NCBI GenBank assembly: GCA_029582155.1
Contig: CM055897.1
Location: forward strand, 12,328,482 to 12,392,481
DNA: 64,000 bases
Direction: 5' to 3'
Source of the DNA: Panopea generosa
Taxonomy: Eukaryota > Mollusca > Bivalvia > Adapedonta > Hiatellidae
Below the pieces are notes generated by a model. That model was not told where the DNA came from and searched no databases. It was given only the letters and a program-made list of their open reading frames with translations. Shown one piece after another: positions 1 to 10,969 of this stretch. The position numbers and the translations under genes are program-made. Position 1 is the first letter of the stretch, and every line of letters starts with the position of its first letter.

Positions 1-22
1 ATGAGGTACTGTGTACGCTAAT

Positions 23-446
23 GGCTGAAGTCATGTGTATTATTAATAGCAGATCAATTACAGCAGTGTCAAATGACCCTAGCTCACCTACGGTTCTTTC
101 CCTTAAATGTGCTACAAACTAAAAAAGTGAACTCTAACATTGAGCCTTATCAGGACTTGAACATAAAGGATATGTACAAATCTCAATGGCGACAAGGCCA
201 AATCCTAGCCGATCAGTTTTGGAAGCACTGGAGAGGACAGTATCTACAGGGCCTACAGACTAGGAAGAAGTGGCAAAATGAACGTTCCAACTTACAGAAA
301 GGAGATGTTGTCATGATGATGGACAATAGTGTACCTCGTATTCAGATGGACTAGTACGCAAGGTTTCAGTACGTGTGATTAATGATGGTAAACCATCGAC
401 ATACACACGCCCTATTACTCAGTTGATACATTTACTTTCTGAGTGA
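23..446 (+). pseudogene. BEL/Pao retrotransposon pol, C-terminal remnant
   Basis: This is the end of a BEL/Pao-type polyprotein, just after the integrase core (the DUF5641-like region). Three pieces in different frames cover it. The first, from about 23, contains IINSR and a following SNDP, the usual end of the integrase core. The second, 73-354, contains QFWKHWRGQYLQGLQTRKKW and GDVVMMMD followed by a PR motif. The third, about 351-446, ends PITQLIHLLSE and a stop. At least two frameshifts, near 90-115 and near 350, separate them, so it cannot be translated as one protein. The 5' part of the element lies outside the window. The family call rests on motif order and spacing and is fairly secure. 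Confidence 0.8.
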
Positions 447-1229
447 CTATTCATTACGCAGATTTCATATTGCGAGTGACTTCTTGGATGTGAAAACACT
501 GGTGATTTGTTCGCCAATAATTTACATTTAAATGCATAATGTAGAATGATATAATGTGTCTTTAGCTACTAATATTTTTTGTATAAGGCGTGTTGGGGTT
601 TGAAGTATTTCATGCTGTTAAAGGACTTTGGAAATTATGTAAGGAAAAGTATGTGTAGGTCTAGAAGCATCTTTCATGAATTTACAGTATACATGTAAAG
701 CCAGTTTCAATTTTGTTTTAGATTTTTGTGTCATTTTTGCTTGAATGTTAAGCAATGTGTTGCAAGGCATAAATTTTTACTGAAGCGTGTTAAGATTTAG
801 TCATTTTGGTTCCAAAATCAGGCGTGGAATGTAATGTTGCAGGTTCATTAACTGCGTAATAATTTGTAGGAGTTGGCTCTCTTACATCGCTGTTTTTAAT
901 ATTGTACTTTCACTTTGCAATTTACCCATGATGCTAGAGCCGAAGAAAAAAAAAACATGGCAACTGTAACACAGTCTTTTTTATTTTTCTAAAGGTTTTT
1001 AGGCAAACTAAGTCACTCACAGAGTAAGTTTGTTCAATTTTTCATGATAATAGGATTTTATACTAGATAGAAATTTGTTTTGTATTGATTTATTATGTTC
1101 ATGTCAGATGGTACTGCCATAATCGCCTCGATTTGTCTAAACATGTGCATGGGCTACAAGTTTACCGTTACTTTGCTACTAATTCAGACTACTTGAACTT
1201 TTGAAAAGACAATCATTAACTGTTGTATA
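447..1229. other. Probable 3' untranslated/LTR remainder of the BEL/Pao element; no gene
   Basis: No supported coding region. A stretch at 830-971 begins TGTAATGTTGC and ends TGTAACA, which could be a short or partial LTR, but no second copy is in the window to test this. The Ty3/gypsy element starts immediately afterwards. Confidence 0.4.
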
Positions 1230-4200
1230 TGTGGTAGAGTGTAATTTGACTGTTTTTAAATATTTTAACGTACTAACACATAAGCATTGTTTCAATTATT
1301 AGCATACACAGAATTACTAGCTTTAAAGTTATACTGGTCAAGGCTGAGTCGTTTTGGTGGGAAAATATTGTCACCTGACAATCTTATGCATTCCCATTGG
1401 TCAACATCTATTCTAAATCAGTCTTGGAAAGAAATTTGGTGTGTAAAGTTGTGTTATGAGCTGTCAGTTTATATCTTTCCTTCAATAATTTATTTAATTT
1501 GCAAGCTGCAAGTTTCATAGTAGTTATAAAGTAACTATCTTATATGTAGTTATTAGATATTCGGACAATGTACAGTTTATTGTGCCATTTGTGGTAAATT
1601 TATTGTTTTACCACTTGGAGGTAGTGGTCCTTGATATTTGGAATCTGAAGGATTGAAGGTAGGAACTGTAATTTGTTTCATTTATATTTTAAGCATTTAT
1701 AAGTATTTATTTACTGTATTAGTATTAATAAAATGGATTGATAATTGACAAATGTTAAATTATAATCTAGAACTGATATGGAGAATTGGCTTTGTGTTAT
1801 TGTGTATATTGTAAATGCCCAATTGCGCGTGTCTATGTTGATATAGATTCCTCCGTATGTCGGCTGGAAACATTTTAGGTTTTTATCCATTTAAACCCCA
1901 AACTTTTCTATAAAAAGAAATGGGAGGAGCCTAATTTCAAATGGTGACTCTTTTTTGCAACAATGTTGAATTGGGAGATGTTTTTTCTGTAAAACATAGT
2001 AACAAATATGTCATTATTTTCAAAAAGAAGTGCATTTGTAGGGACATATTTTGTCTTTATAAAAATGCCCTTTATTCACAAAAGCTCCCAGAAACAAAGT
2101 AGTAGTAGTCCTTACAAAATTGAAATATCAAGGAAAATTTGCTAAATATTTGAATTTTGAACCCCGTTTGACCCTTGTCACATGGTGTAAACAGCAACAC
2201 TTGCTTGGAGATGTGTATAACCTACTTGTGAGGAGCCATGCAGTGTTTGATATCTCAGAGTAGAATAATGTGTTTGACTTTCAGTTTGTGAATTACATGT
2301 TTAGGAAGATCAATCTTCATAATATTTCTGCCTTTTTCATATACATGTATAAACAAATGATTATACATTGTAGTTTATGGCTTATCTCAGATACATGCAT
2401 ACTTGCTTTTTTATTTGGATGTAAATAAGATTACAATTCACCCTTACCATGGCTGATCATTGTTTTAAATCCCATAATTCACAATAGCTTCCTTTTGGAA
2501 ATAACTTTTAGTTTTGTGTTTTAGCAAATGAAATGTCATTTTATTGTTTATACAGTTCTTATGTCACAGCCTTCAATTAAAAACACTTAGTGCTATATAG
2601 GTGACCTTGGGTGTTTGTGTATGAACCATGTACTAGGTTCAGAACACAAATTGGCATAATTTAGATCTTGGTTGGTTTAATATTCTTTGCTTTTTTTTTC
2701 TTACATAATGAAGTAGGAACCAAACTCCTACATTTGAAAACATATTCCAATATTGTCTGTATCTACGTTTTGGTAAATGACTGTTTCTTTGATTAGGAAA
2801 TGAAAATTCACCTAGCCAAAACTGATGTTGAAATGTTATTAACGGACATGAAGCAATATCCATAATTGTTCTACAGGAATGTATTTATTTTCATTATTTT
2901 CATCATCATCATCATCAGCATCATAATCACTTCCCCACTTTCCCCATCTGTGCCTCAATTTTTGTCCTGAATGCCATCTGACAATAAATATTCCTTTAAG
3001 TTCTGTGTCTAACTATAGTTATTTTCATCAACATTAATTGACCAGTCTGGTGAAACTAAATGATCTTGAAATCACACTCATTATAATCAAATAAATGAAA
3101 TAATATACGAAATTGTTCCCTCGAAACCTTCAAAGTATTTCCACATTTTCTTCCATTTGTAAGTTTTGCCAGGGAAATTGTGAACCTAAATGGAATGGGT
3201 CATTCTATTATGTTAAAGGGGTTTCTGTATTTTCAATCTTTTTATGTTTTGTCTCACAAATAATTGTTTGCCCTTTACTTGTAATATGCCTGTTTGATAT
3301 AAGTCCATAATAAATACGATAAACCATTTTTCATAAATAGTTTTATTCTCTCTCAGTAAATAATGTACTAATCCATGGAACTTGACCCAAATAATTTCAC
3401 TTTATCTCTTTGATCATGACCAGAGATGTGTTATATGTAGCCCAGCATGAAACTGTAAATTGGATGTATCTAATTAGCAATTTTGTTTATTATGCATGCA
3501 GATAAGATGTCCATTGCAATATATTTGAGTGCTGTGTTTGCTGTACTTAATCTGGGGAAACCTTTATTTTAATCCATAATACTGAGGAACCTGAATGTAC
3601 AATAAACATTGTTGCTTAGATTAACTTCCATAATATCAATCAATTATATTTACAAGAAATTCAGTGTGTATTAACTTGCAATAGGCAGTATCATCTATGG
3701 CTATGTTGGTAGTTACAGCTTATGTTGGACATGAGTATTATCAAATAACTGTAGTAAACTTGTCGGCTGCTAGTGATAAGCCCCGCCTATAATACTGTGT
3801 GTAGGAGCTACCGGCGATGGGCCTTTAAGCAATAGCAAGTGGAATAGCGAATATAAATACTATTATCATTATTGTTATAAGGTAAATATACTAGATGTTT
3901 GAAACAACTGTCTGTATGAAAAGTGTATTGTTGTTATTTTAATTGTTAAAGGTACTTCTTCTAATACATGTACATACATTATATAAACAAGGAATTATGT
4001 AGTGCTGGAGTGAAAGAGATGATGGTGGAATAGAAATGTGATGTGATGTGACGATGGTTGAAGAAATTAGACTCTTTGTACCATATACATGTATGTATCC
4101 GTATGAATAAGTATCCATTTTATATAATGTGTTTACTATGCAAATGATGAAAGCAATGCTAGAATATTGTATATTTTGAATATGTTAATGCATCAGTTAA

Positions 4201-4523
4201 CATTGATTAGTAAATATATGACTATAATATTACATCATGCATTATGATTGAATAAGTTGAATAATATCATGGATATGGAAAAAAAATAATTAATATAAAG
4301 CATGAAATTAAGTAATCTGTGATATTATAAATATGATTTTAGTATATGTGTTTTATATGATTATGAGAGCTGTATTTGTATATTTCAGAGATGTTTGTTT
4401 TCGTTTTCTACCATCTAATCAGTGGAATAAACAGTGTAAATAGGGAGCAGTGTTTTTTTCATTTTACTGACAAACCTTCTTATGGGGTGTGGGTAACAGC
4501 TAGCCGGGATAAACCCTATAACA
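1230..4523 (+). repeat. 5' LTR of the Ty3/gypsy element, split by a 1.9-kb insertion
   Basis: Positions 1230-1894 and 3829-4523 match the 3' LTR at 10970-12312 almost base for base, with scattered substitutions and small indels, for example about 14 extra bases near 1253-1266. Removing the 1.9-kb insert leaves about 1.36 kb, close to the 1.34 kb of the 3' LTR. The visible differences mean the insertion is not recent. Confidence 0.92.
1895..3824. mobile_element. 1.9-kb non-autonomous element, copy A (TTAA/TTTAA target duplication)
   Basis: This segment interrupts the 5' LTR; the 3' LTR supplies the uninterrupted site, CCATTTAAGCAATAG. It is bounded by TTTAA at 1890-1894 and TTTAA at 3824-3828. 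The same segment occurs alone at 26824-28702, also between TTTAA copies, so it moves as a unit. It begins ACCCCAAAC and ends GATGGGCC. No clear terminal inverted repeats beyond a few bases and no long open frame were seen. TTAA duplication is a piggyBac-type hallmark, but the termini do not look typical, so the superfamily stays open. A CAT triplet run sits at about 2899-2920. Confidence 0.85.
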
Positions 4524-6168
4524 AATGGCGACCAAACGTTTCAGAGGACCCGTTGCCCAGAAATTAGAAGTCCTGTCATCGACGATTCTGGGAGGGAGTG
4601 AGTTAACAAGTGTTTATATTTTTTTATATGTGGCACGGCCTGAAGCCAGTTATATTTTACCCAGTGTTAATATGTGTTGCTAGCATTACTTTATATAAGT
4701 GCGCACCGCGATTCAGAATGTTCCAGAGACGTTTACAGAATTTCTACAAGAAATCGACGCGTAGGATATTTTTTGCGTGTGAATTTACTAGATATTTTAC
4801 TTAAAATTGTAATTGTATGTGCACATTAGGATAGTTACCTTTAATATTGATTTTCAGTTTACCTGAGATATAATCACTCGAGCGTTTACTGAACAGGTGT
4901 TCACTGACAAGTGCGAGTTTAACCCAATATATAGGTTAGATATTGGAATGTGTATTGTACTTTGTCATGTGTGAAGATTATTGTGTATTGGTTATATAAA
5001 TGCATTGTTAGAAACAGAGCATTTATTTTGAAGTTTAATATTTTGAATGAATTTATTTGATAGTAATATTCATTGATATATATGATTCTGTGTTTGTGTC
5101 AGGCCATCTGAGCAATCATAGACATTATATTACACAGTCTTTTGTGAGTTTGACTTTAAAGTTAAATTCATTTATCCGTGTTAGTGAGTATTTCAGTCTT
5201 TCTGAGTATTCATGTACACTGAGTATTGTGACAATTATATAAATAAAGGGAGTTAATAATATCAGGATGGAATTACACAGTTATCTTTCCTAATTAATAT
5301 TTTGAGAGGGATTTGTCAACTATCTTTCCTGAATTTATCTATTTGATGCGTTTGTATATCAGTGTTTATTGGTGGTACTTATTGGATAGTGATAAAGAAG
5401 TTTATAGTTTATGTAGGTCAGTGAGTGATTATTGGACTTGGAGTTTATTAGGTCATTGAGTTTTGAGGTTTAGTTTAAAAGACATAAAAGTTCTTTGATA
5501 ACATCTGTGCATATATTGTGTTGTTTGATCTTGTGTTCAGAGTTGAATTATGTAGGCAGGTTGACCAGTATATTTGCATGTAGCTAACACTACCATATAC
5601 TAACCATGACTTACTTTGCACCATAGATACAATTTTATTTACATACAGATCATCTGTATCCTTTATAAAAATATTGATTTTGTATTAGTGTGTTTCTAAC
5701 ATTAATATTTTATAATATTTGATTGTGTCTGATTGTATATTGAGATAGTACTAGTTTATTATCCCCCTTTATAGGAGGGTTTTTTTGTTTTTTTTGCAAT
5801 TTAAATTTTTGAAAATTATTTCTTTTATTTAGAATTAATTTGGATAGTTTTAAACGTCGTGGGAGTAAATAAATAATCAGTTTGTATTTAATTAATTTTG
5901 AATAAATTTTTAATTGGTTTAATAAGTAATTATTCATTACTGATTTTATTAAATCTATTAAATTATACTTATTGAATTTTAAATTATTATAGCTAAAATT
6001 AAATCGATTCTAATTATTTAATTAATTAATTTGTTTAGTTACATTTTGAATTAGAACTTAAGTTTGATTGTGGACTTGGAGAGTTTAGGTAGACTTGGGT
6101 TTATTGAAACAAGACACAGTTAGTAATTGAAATTATTTTATTTCAGTATTTTATTTAATTTCAATTTC
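4524..6168 (+). other. Leader region of the gypsy element; primer-binding site but no recognisable capsid
   Basis: Two bases after the LTR comes TGGCGACCAAACG (from 4526), in the position and with the TGG start of a tRNA primer-binding site; the tRNA was not identified. The following 1.6 kb is AT-rich, extremely so at 5640-6100, and has only short frames (4610-4804, 5057-5242) with no capsid-like features. A gag capsid gene is expected here and seems to have been lost or replaced. Confidence 0.55.
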
Positions 6169-6639
6169 ATGATGACATTGTCCATGCCAACCATGGATAA
6201 GATGACAAATGGCATGGATAAGATGTTGGATGGAATGATAAACACGACTGATAAGCTAATGGCGCACAAGGAGAAAGTAAATGATTATGACGTGGTGAAT
6301 TATTATGATGAACCAGAGGTGATATGCTACAGATGTGGACAAACAGGGCACATCAAGGTGGGATGCCAAGTTATTCTAGAACATAGCCAGAAGCAAAGAC
6401 ATATCAACCGGATATCAGAGACTTACCAGCATAGACCACAGTTATATGCGTACAGACCATATGGACGTAATCAACATAGGAGAAAGGCAACTGCTTACAG
6501 TCAGAGATTACCTGAAGGACTAATAGGAAATACCAACAAAGTCAACATGAGCGTGGATGGAGTTGACACGGAAGGATTGTTGGACACAGGAGCTTCTGTC
6601 TCTACAGTATCAACATCAACTCCCTGGACTCAGTACTAG
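6169..6639 (+). pseudogene. Gag nucleocapsid zinc knuckle and start of aspartic protease, frameshifted
   Basis: The first plausible Met is at 6169; the frame is open 42 bases further upstream without an ATG. The N-terminus is Met-rich (repeated MDKM-type motifs). It is followed by a CCHC zinc knuckle, CYRCGQTGHIKVGC (C-X2-C-X4-H-X4-C), which binds RNA in retroelement nucleocapsids, and then by LLDTGASVS, the aspartic protease active site, near the end. The frame closes a few residues after the active site. The rest of the protease continues in another frame from about 6607, so an indel lies near 6604-6615. Length and context point to a truncated gag-protease. Confidence 0.85.
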
Positions 6640-6812
6640 ATGTTGTTTGTGCAGATGGAAACACCCTGCCTTATTTAGGATTCATCAGTGCAACACTGAC
6701 AGTGGATGGATTATCACTTGACCAGAAAAAGGAGTGTTTACTTCTAGTTGTTGCTGATTCTGCAGCCAACAGACAGGTACCAATCTTACTTGGAACGAAT
6801 GTGTTACAGTAA
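6607..6812 (+). pseudogene. Aspartic protease C-terminal half, ended by an in-frame TAA
   Basis: This frame supplies the part of the protease missing from the upstream frame, including ADGNTLPYLGF and the flap-to-C-terminus motif VPILLGTNVL. It ends at TAA (6810-6812). The reverse transcriptase frame starts in the same phase at 6816, so a single nonsense codon, possibly an altered CAA or CAG, separates two parts of what was one polyprotein. Confidence 0.8.
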
Positions 6813-6815
6813 TTC

Positions 6816-9800
6816 ATGACAGATACCAGGAATAGATATGGAAATCAGTTCTTGCAGAAGGCCGACTTACACGTACCATGGTATTTAGCGTTCAACTGCA
6901 TTACACTTAGAGAGAAGCAATTGGGAAGGAACAAAAACTCCATTGCTATCGTTAAGAGTGCAGAGAACAGGGCAGTCACCATAGAGCCTAATTCAACAGT
7001 TGTTATTCCAGGCTACTTGGATAAGGAGATGCCTTATCATCATACATCAGGGATGCTACATTCATCAAAGCTGTCGAATATGCCAGATGATATTGACATA
7101 GAGCCAACACTTGTTGCCTATAGATACAGAGACACTGGTATTGTAGATGTACATATTTCAAACATAACTACAAGAACCGTCAGGATACAGCCACGAGAGA
7201 TCATATGTGAGATCCAGCCTGTTACGGTTACAGAACAGCCCAACATTATTGAAGATGAATTGGATCAACAATCAGCATCATTGTTAGAAAATGTAAACAT
7301 CAACTCGGACCTCTCACCACATGAACATAAAGAATTAGAGAGACTTATTTTGAATTATGTAGATGTATTTTCACATAGCGACACAGATATAGGTCACACT
7401 TCAAGAGTGAAGCACCGGATAGACCTACGTGATGAAATTCCTTTCAAGCAACGACATCGAAGGATTGCACCAGGCATGTTTGAAGAAGTGCGGAACCATC
7501 TGCAACAGTTGTTAGATGCTGGGATCATTCGACGATCACATTCACTATGGTCATCTAACATAGTTCTTGTGAAGAAGAAAGATGGACAGATCCGGATGTG
7601 TGTAGACTATAGACAACTCAACTTACGCACCATCAAGGATTCATACGCACTACCACGAATAGAGGAGATATTAGACGCATTGTCAAAGGCAAAATACTTC
7701 ACGGTTTTGGACATGAAAGGTGGTTACCACCAAGTCGAAATACTTGAAGAACATAAAGAAAGAACTGCATTTACAGTAGGCCCACTAGGCTTCTACGAGT
7801 TTCAGAGACTACCATTTGGACTATCCAATTCATCAGCTACCTACCAAAGACTTATGGAAGACTGTTTGGGAGACCTCCATTTGACCATATGCTTCATTTT
7901 CCTAGACGACTTGATAATTTACTCGAAGACATTTGAAGAACACATGGAGAGACTGGCCAAAGTCCTAGACAAACTACGCGAGAACAACCTGAAGTTGTCA
8001 CCAAAGAAATGCTGTTTCTTTCAGAAGAAAGTATGTTACGTTGGCCACATAGTATCGGAGAACGGGATAGAGCCAGATCCTGAGAAGATAGAGAAAGTAG
8101 AGAACTGGCCACAACCGAAGACACCAGAAGAAGTTAGGAGTTTTGTAGGTTTCGCTGGCTATTACAGAAAATTTGTCAAGAACTTTTCTAAAATAGCCAA
8201 GCCTTTGACAGACATTATGCCCACAACAGCGAAGAAGAATAAGAAGAAGAAAGGACAGCAGAAAACCACATCATCACCTGAAAGACCGAAGTGGAATTGG
8301 GGACCTGAACAAGAACAAGCATTCATCACATTGAAGGAGAAACTTGTATCTTACCCTATTCTAGGTTTTGCAGACTACAGTTTACCTTTTGAGTTGCATA
8401 CAGATGCATCAGGTCAAGGATTGGGAGCTGTTCTTTATCAGGAACAAGATGGGCTTAAGAGATCCATAGCTTATGCCAGCAGAGGACTTAGCCGTAGTGA
8501 GAGAAACTACCCAAGCCACAAACTGGAGTTCCTAGCATTTAAATGGGCAGTGACAGAGAAGTTCCAAGATTATCTGTATGCTCATAAATTTACAATATTG
8601 ACTGACAACAACCCATTGACATATGTGCTTACTTCTGCAAAGCTAGATGCAACTGGTCACAGGTGGATGGCAGAACTGTCAACATTTGATTTTAACATTA
8701 AATACAGGCCAGGAGTAAACAATACAGATGCAGATGCAATGAGCAGACTCCCGGAGAAGCCCAGAAACAACATTAATAGAGAGTCAGTACAGGCTGTGTG
8801 TAGTGGCATTTCTGTGACACCATACATCCTGAACTTGGCATTATCACCAAACGTGATAGATGACAACGATGATGATGACAAAGGGATAATAGGATTATCG
8901 GACAGAGATTGGAGAAAAATCCAAGACAGAGATCCAAATTTAAGAAGGGGGATCAAAGCAGTTAGGGAAAAGAGAAAGCCATCTAGGAAGGAAATTACAT
9001 TTCATCCTGATAATGCTACCTACTCCAAGATATTCGACCATCTGGTACTTGTGAGAGGAGCTCTGTACAGAGAGAAAGAGATAGACGGAGAGAAGAGGAA
9101 ACAGCTTGTAATACCACAGTCATTTGTGAGGAAAGTTCTGTGTAGTATACATAATGATGTAGGACACCCTGGAAGAGACAGAACCATTTCACTAATCAGA
9201 GATAGAGTTTTCTGGCCAGGTGTGACAAAAGATGTAGAGGATTGGATCAAGAGATGTGGTCGTTGTGTGCGTAGAAAGACAGATCAGCAAAGAGCACCCC
9301 TAGTAAACATTCAGACAATGCAGCCACTGGAATTAGTTGCCATGGACTACCTAACATTAGAAAGATCAATTGGTGGATTCCAGAACATACTTGTTATAAC
9401 TGACCATTTTACCAGACACGCTATGGCTATTCCGACGAAAAACCAGACAGCAAAGGCAACTGCAGAAGCTTTCTTCAACAACTTTGTTGTAAACTATGGT
9501 CTGCCTAAACGAATACATTCTGACCAAGGAGCTAATTTTGAAAGCAACATAATTAAAGAACTTTGTGATATCACTGGAATGACCAAGTCACGAACAACTC
9601 CGTACCATCCTATGGGAAATGGAACGACAGAAAAGTTCAACCGAACTTTATTGGACATGCTTGGCACCATTGAACCTGACAAGAAGAACTGGAAGAGCCA
9701 TGTAGGACCCATTGTTCATGCCTACAACTGTACGAGACATACTTCAACAAGATGTACACCAGTCTTCTTGATGTTTGGAAGGGAACCAAGACTTCCACTA

Positions 9801-9992
9801 GATTTGGCATTTGGATTGGATATAAACCAAAACAGGCAACCAAAGTCAAAGTTCATCCAAGAATTAAGAGACAAGTTAAAGCAGTCATACCACCTTGCTT
9901 CGGAAGCTGCAGAGAAAGCCAAACAAGATCAAAAGACAGAAAGACGAGAGGATCAGTTGTTCACGAAGGAGATAGAGTGCTCGTCAAGATAG
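6816..9992 (+). CDS. pol: Ty3/gypsy pol: reverse transcriptase, RNase H, integrase
   Basis: A 1058-residue frame. Reverse transcriptase occupies about residues 205-400 with LVKKKDGQIRMCVDYRQLN (about 249), VLDMKGGYHQVE (about 297) and the catalytic FLDDLIIYSK (about 361; F-L-D-D in place of the usual Y-x-D-D). RNase H follows with LHTDASGQGLGAVLY (about 526) and TDNNPLTYV (about 595). The integrase has an HHCC zinc-binding region (HNDVGHPGRD to CGRC, about 778-813) and a D,D-E core at MDYL (about 844), HSDQG (about 900) and TTEKFNRTL (about 935). These enzymes copy element RNA into DNA and insert it. The start is the first ATG after the nonsense codon; the native protein began further upstream. 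The frame closes early: the integrase C-terminus is in another frame from about 9940. Confidence 0.93.
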   Translation: MTDTRNRYGNQFLQKADLHVPWYLAFNCITLREKQLGRNKNSIAIVKSAENRAVTIEPNSTVVIPGYLDKEMPYHHTSGMLHSSKLSNMPDDIDIEPTLVAYRYRDTGIVDVHISNITTRTVRIQPREIICEIQPVTVTEQPNIIEDELDQQSASLLENVNINSDLSPHEHKELERLILNYVDVFSHSDTDIGHTSRVKHRIDLRDEIPFKQRHRRIAPGMFEEVRNHLQQLLDAGIIRRSHSLWSSNIVLVKKKDGQIRMCVDYRQLNLRTIKDSYALPRIEEILDALSKAKYFTVLDMKGGYHQVEILEEHKERTAFTVGPLGFYEFQRLPFGLSNSSATYQRLMEDCLGDLHLTICFIFLDDLIIYSKTFEEHMERLAKVLDKLRENNLKLSPKKCCFFQKKVCYVGHIVSENGIEPDPEKIEKVENWPQPKTPEEVRSFVGFAGYYRKFVKNFSKIAKPLTDIMPTTAKKNKKKKGQQKTTSSPERPKWNWGPEQEQAFITLKEKLVSYPILGFADYSLPFELHTDASGQGLGAVLYQEQDGLKRSIAYASRGLSRSERNYPSHKLEFLAFKWAVTEKFQDYLYAHKFTILTDNNPLTYVLTSAKLDATGHRWMAELSTFDFNIKYRPGVNNTDADAMSRLPEKPRNNINRESVQAVCSGISVTPYILNLALSPNVIDDNDDDDKGIIGLSDRDWRKIQDRDPNLRRGIKAVREKRKPSRKEITFHPDNATYSKIFDHLVLVRGALYREKEIDGEKRKQLVIPQSFVRKVLCSIHNDVGHPGRDRTISLIRDRVFWPGVTKDVEDWIKRCGRCVRRKTDQQRAPLVNIQTMQPLELVAMDYLTLERSIGGFQNILVITDHFTRHAMAIPTKNQTAKATAEAFFNNFVVNYGLPKRIHSDQGANFESNIIKELCDITGMTKSRTTPYHPMGNGTTEKFNRTLLDMLGTIEPDKKNWKSHVGPIVHAYNCTRHTSTRCTPVFLMFGREPRLPLDLAFGLDINQNRQPKSKFIQELRDKLKQSYHLASEAAEKAKQDQKTERREDQLFTKEIECSSR

Positions 9993-10930
9993 TTGCGTTC
10001 GACGGAAAGCATAAACTTTCCAATAAGTGGGAAGAAGAGGTATACGTAGTGTTGGATCAACCCAACAAGGACATACCAGTATATGTAGCACAGCAAGAGA
10101 CGGGAGATGGCAGAAAGAAGACTCTGCATAGGAATCTGTTACTTCCAATAGGGTCAATAGATGATGGGAAAGAACATCAAGACCAGGAAAAAGAACAGAA
10201 TGAACATAGAAAACGCCAAAAGAAAAGGAAACATTTTCCTAGACAGCACCAAGAAAGAAAGAAACATGTGCGTTCAGATCTTACTGAAACTGATGTTCAT
10301 TCGCATCAGGAAGAAACTACCGAAGAAGAGTCTGACGATAACATGAGTTATTTTGTAAGGAGATCAGCAGACAGGACAACAGATGTGGACATTGGACACA
10401 GTGTCGACTTGACAGGCGAAAAGGAAATCGCTGAGAAACCTGTTGTCATTACTAAAGATGTTTCACACCATGATGACGACGGTTTGATTGATGATGAAAC
10501 GGCAATTGTATCGATCGAAGCTGATGAGGACGCTCACACCTCCATAGAAGCAGGTGAAGCTGTCGATAGGTCTATTGAGGACGCTGAGGAAACAGCTACT
10601 GCTGATAATGAAGAAGAAAGCCAGAGAGACACTCTAGCTACATGTGGCGGTGATCAGCAAGAAGAGGATACCGCACCTACAAAACCAGCACCGAGACCTG
10701 CAGCACGACGACCAACAATGAGAGAGCCAATGCAACCAAGAGAGAGGAGGAAGCCAGGATGGATAACATCTGGCGAATACATTATGTCTGCCACAGCTTC
10801 CACGACGACGGAACGACTACCAGATTGGATCCAGAGAGTGAATGTTTTACGTTCTTTGGCAGAATCTGTAGATTGTTCCATGCAGTCAGAGATCATGAAG
10901 ACTATTCTGGAGATAGTTGCACACAAGTAA
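9940..10930 (+). pseudogene. Gypsy integrase C-terminal domain and acidic tail, frame-shifted from pol
   Basis: Open in the frame that runs to 10930, 39 bases before the 3' LTR. From about 9955 it carries the integrase C-terminal (SH3/chromo-like) domain, with GDRVLVK, KLSNKWEEEVYVV and HRNLLLPIG. A basic KR-rich stretch follows, then a long Asp/Glu-rich region, and near the end PRERRKPGWITSGEYIM, a motif common at the C-terminus of mollusc and other invertebrate gypsy polyproteins. It overlaps the end of the pol frame and must once have been continuous with it. The part of this frame before about 9940 is a shadow of pol. No envelope-like features (signal peptide, membrane segment) are seen. 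Confidence 0.85.
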
Positions 10931-10954
10931 ATGTCATGGATGACATTTTTTTTA

Positions 10955-10969
10955 TAAAGAAGGGGAGAA
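10955..10969 (+). other. Polypurine tract
   Basis: The purine-rich run AAGAAGGGGAGAA directly precedes the TG of the 3' LTR, where plus-strand DNA synthesis is primed in LTR retrotransposons. Confidence 0.8.

Noticed and set aside
1287-1520. 77-codon frame, repeated at 11009-11242
   Set aside because: Conserved only because both lie in the two LTRs of the gypsy element; no domain or role.
2639-2863. Minus frame conserved at 27595-27780
   Set aside because: Conserved as part of the whole 1.9-kb element and truncated differently in the two copies; no domain.
7894-8124. Minus-strand frames opposite pol (also 8657-8956, 9020-9250, 9494-9922)
   Set aside because: Shadows of the pol reading frame.
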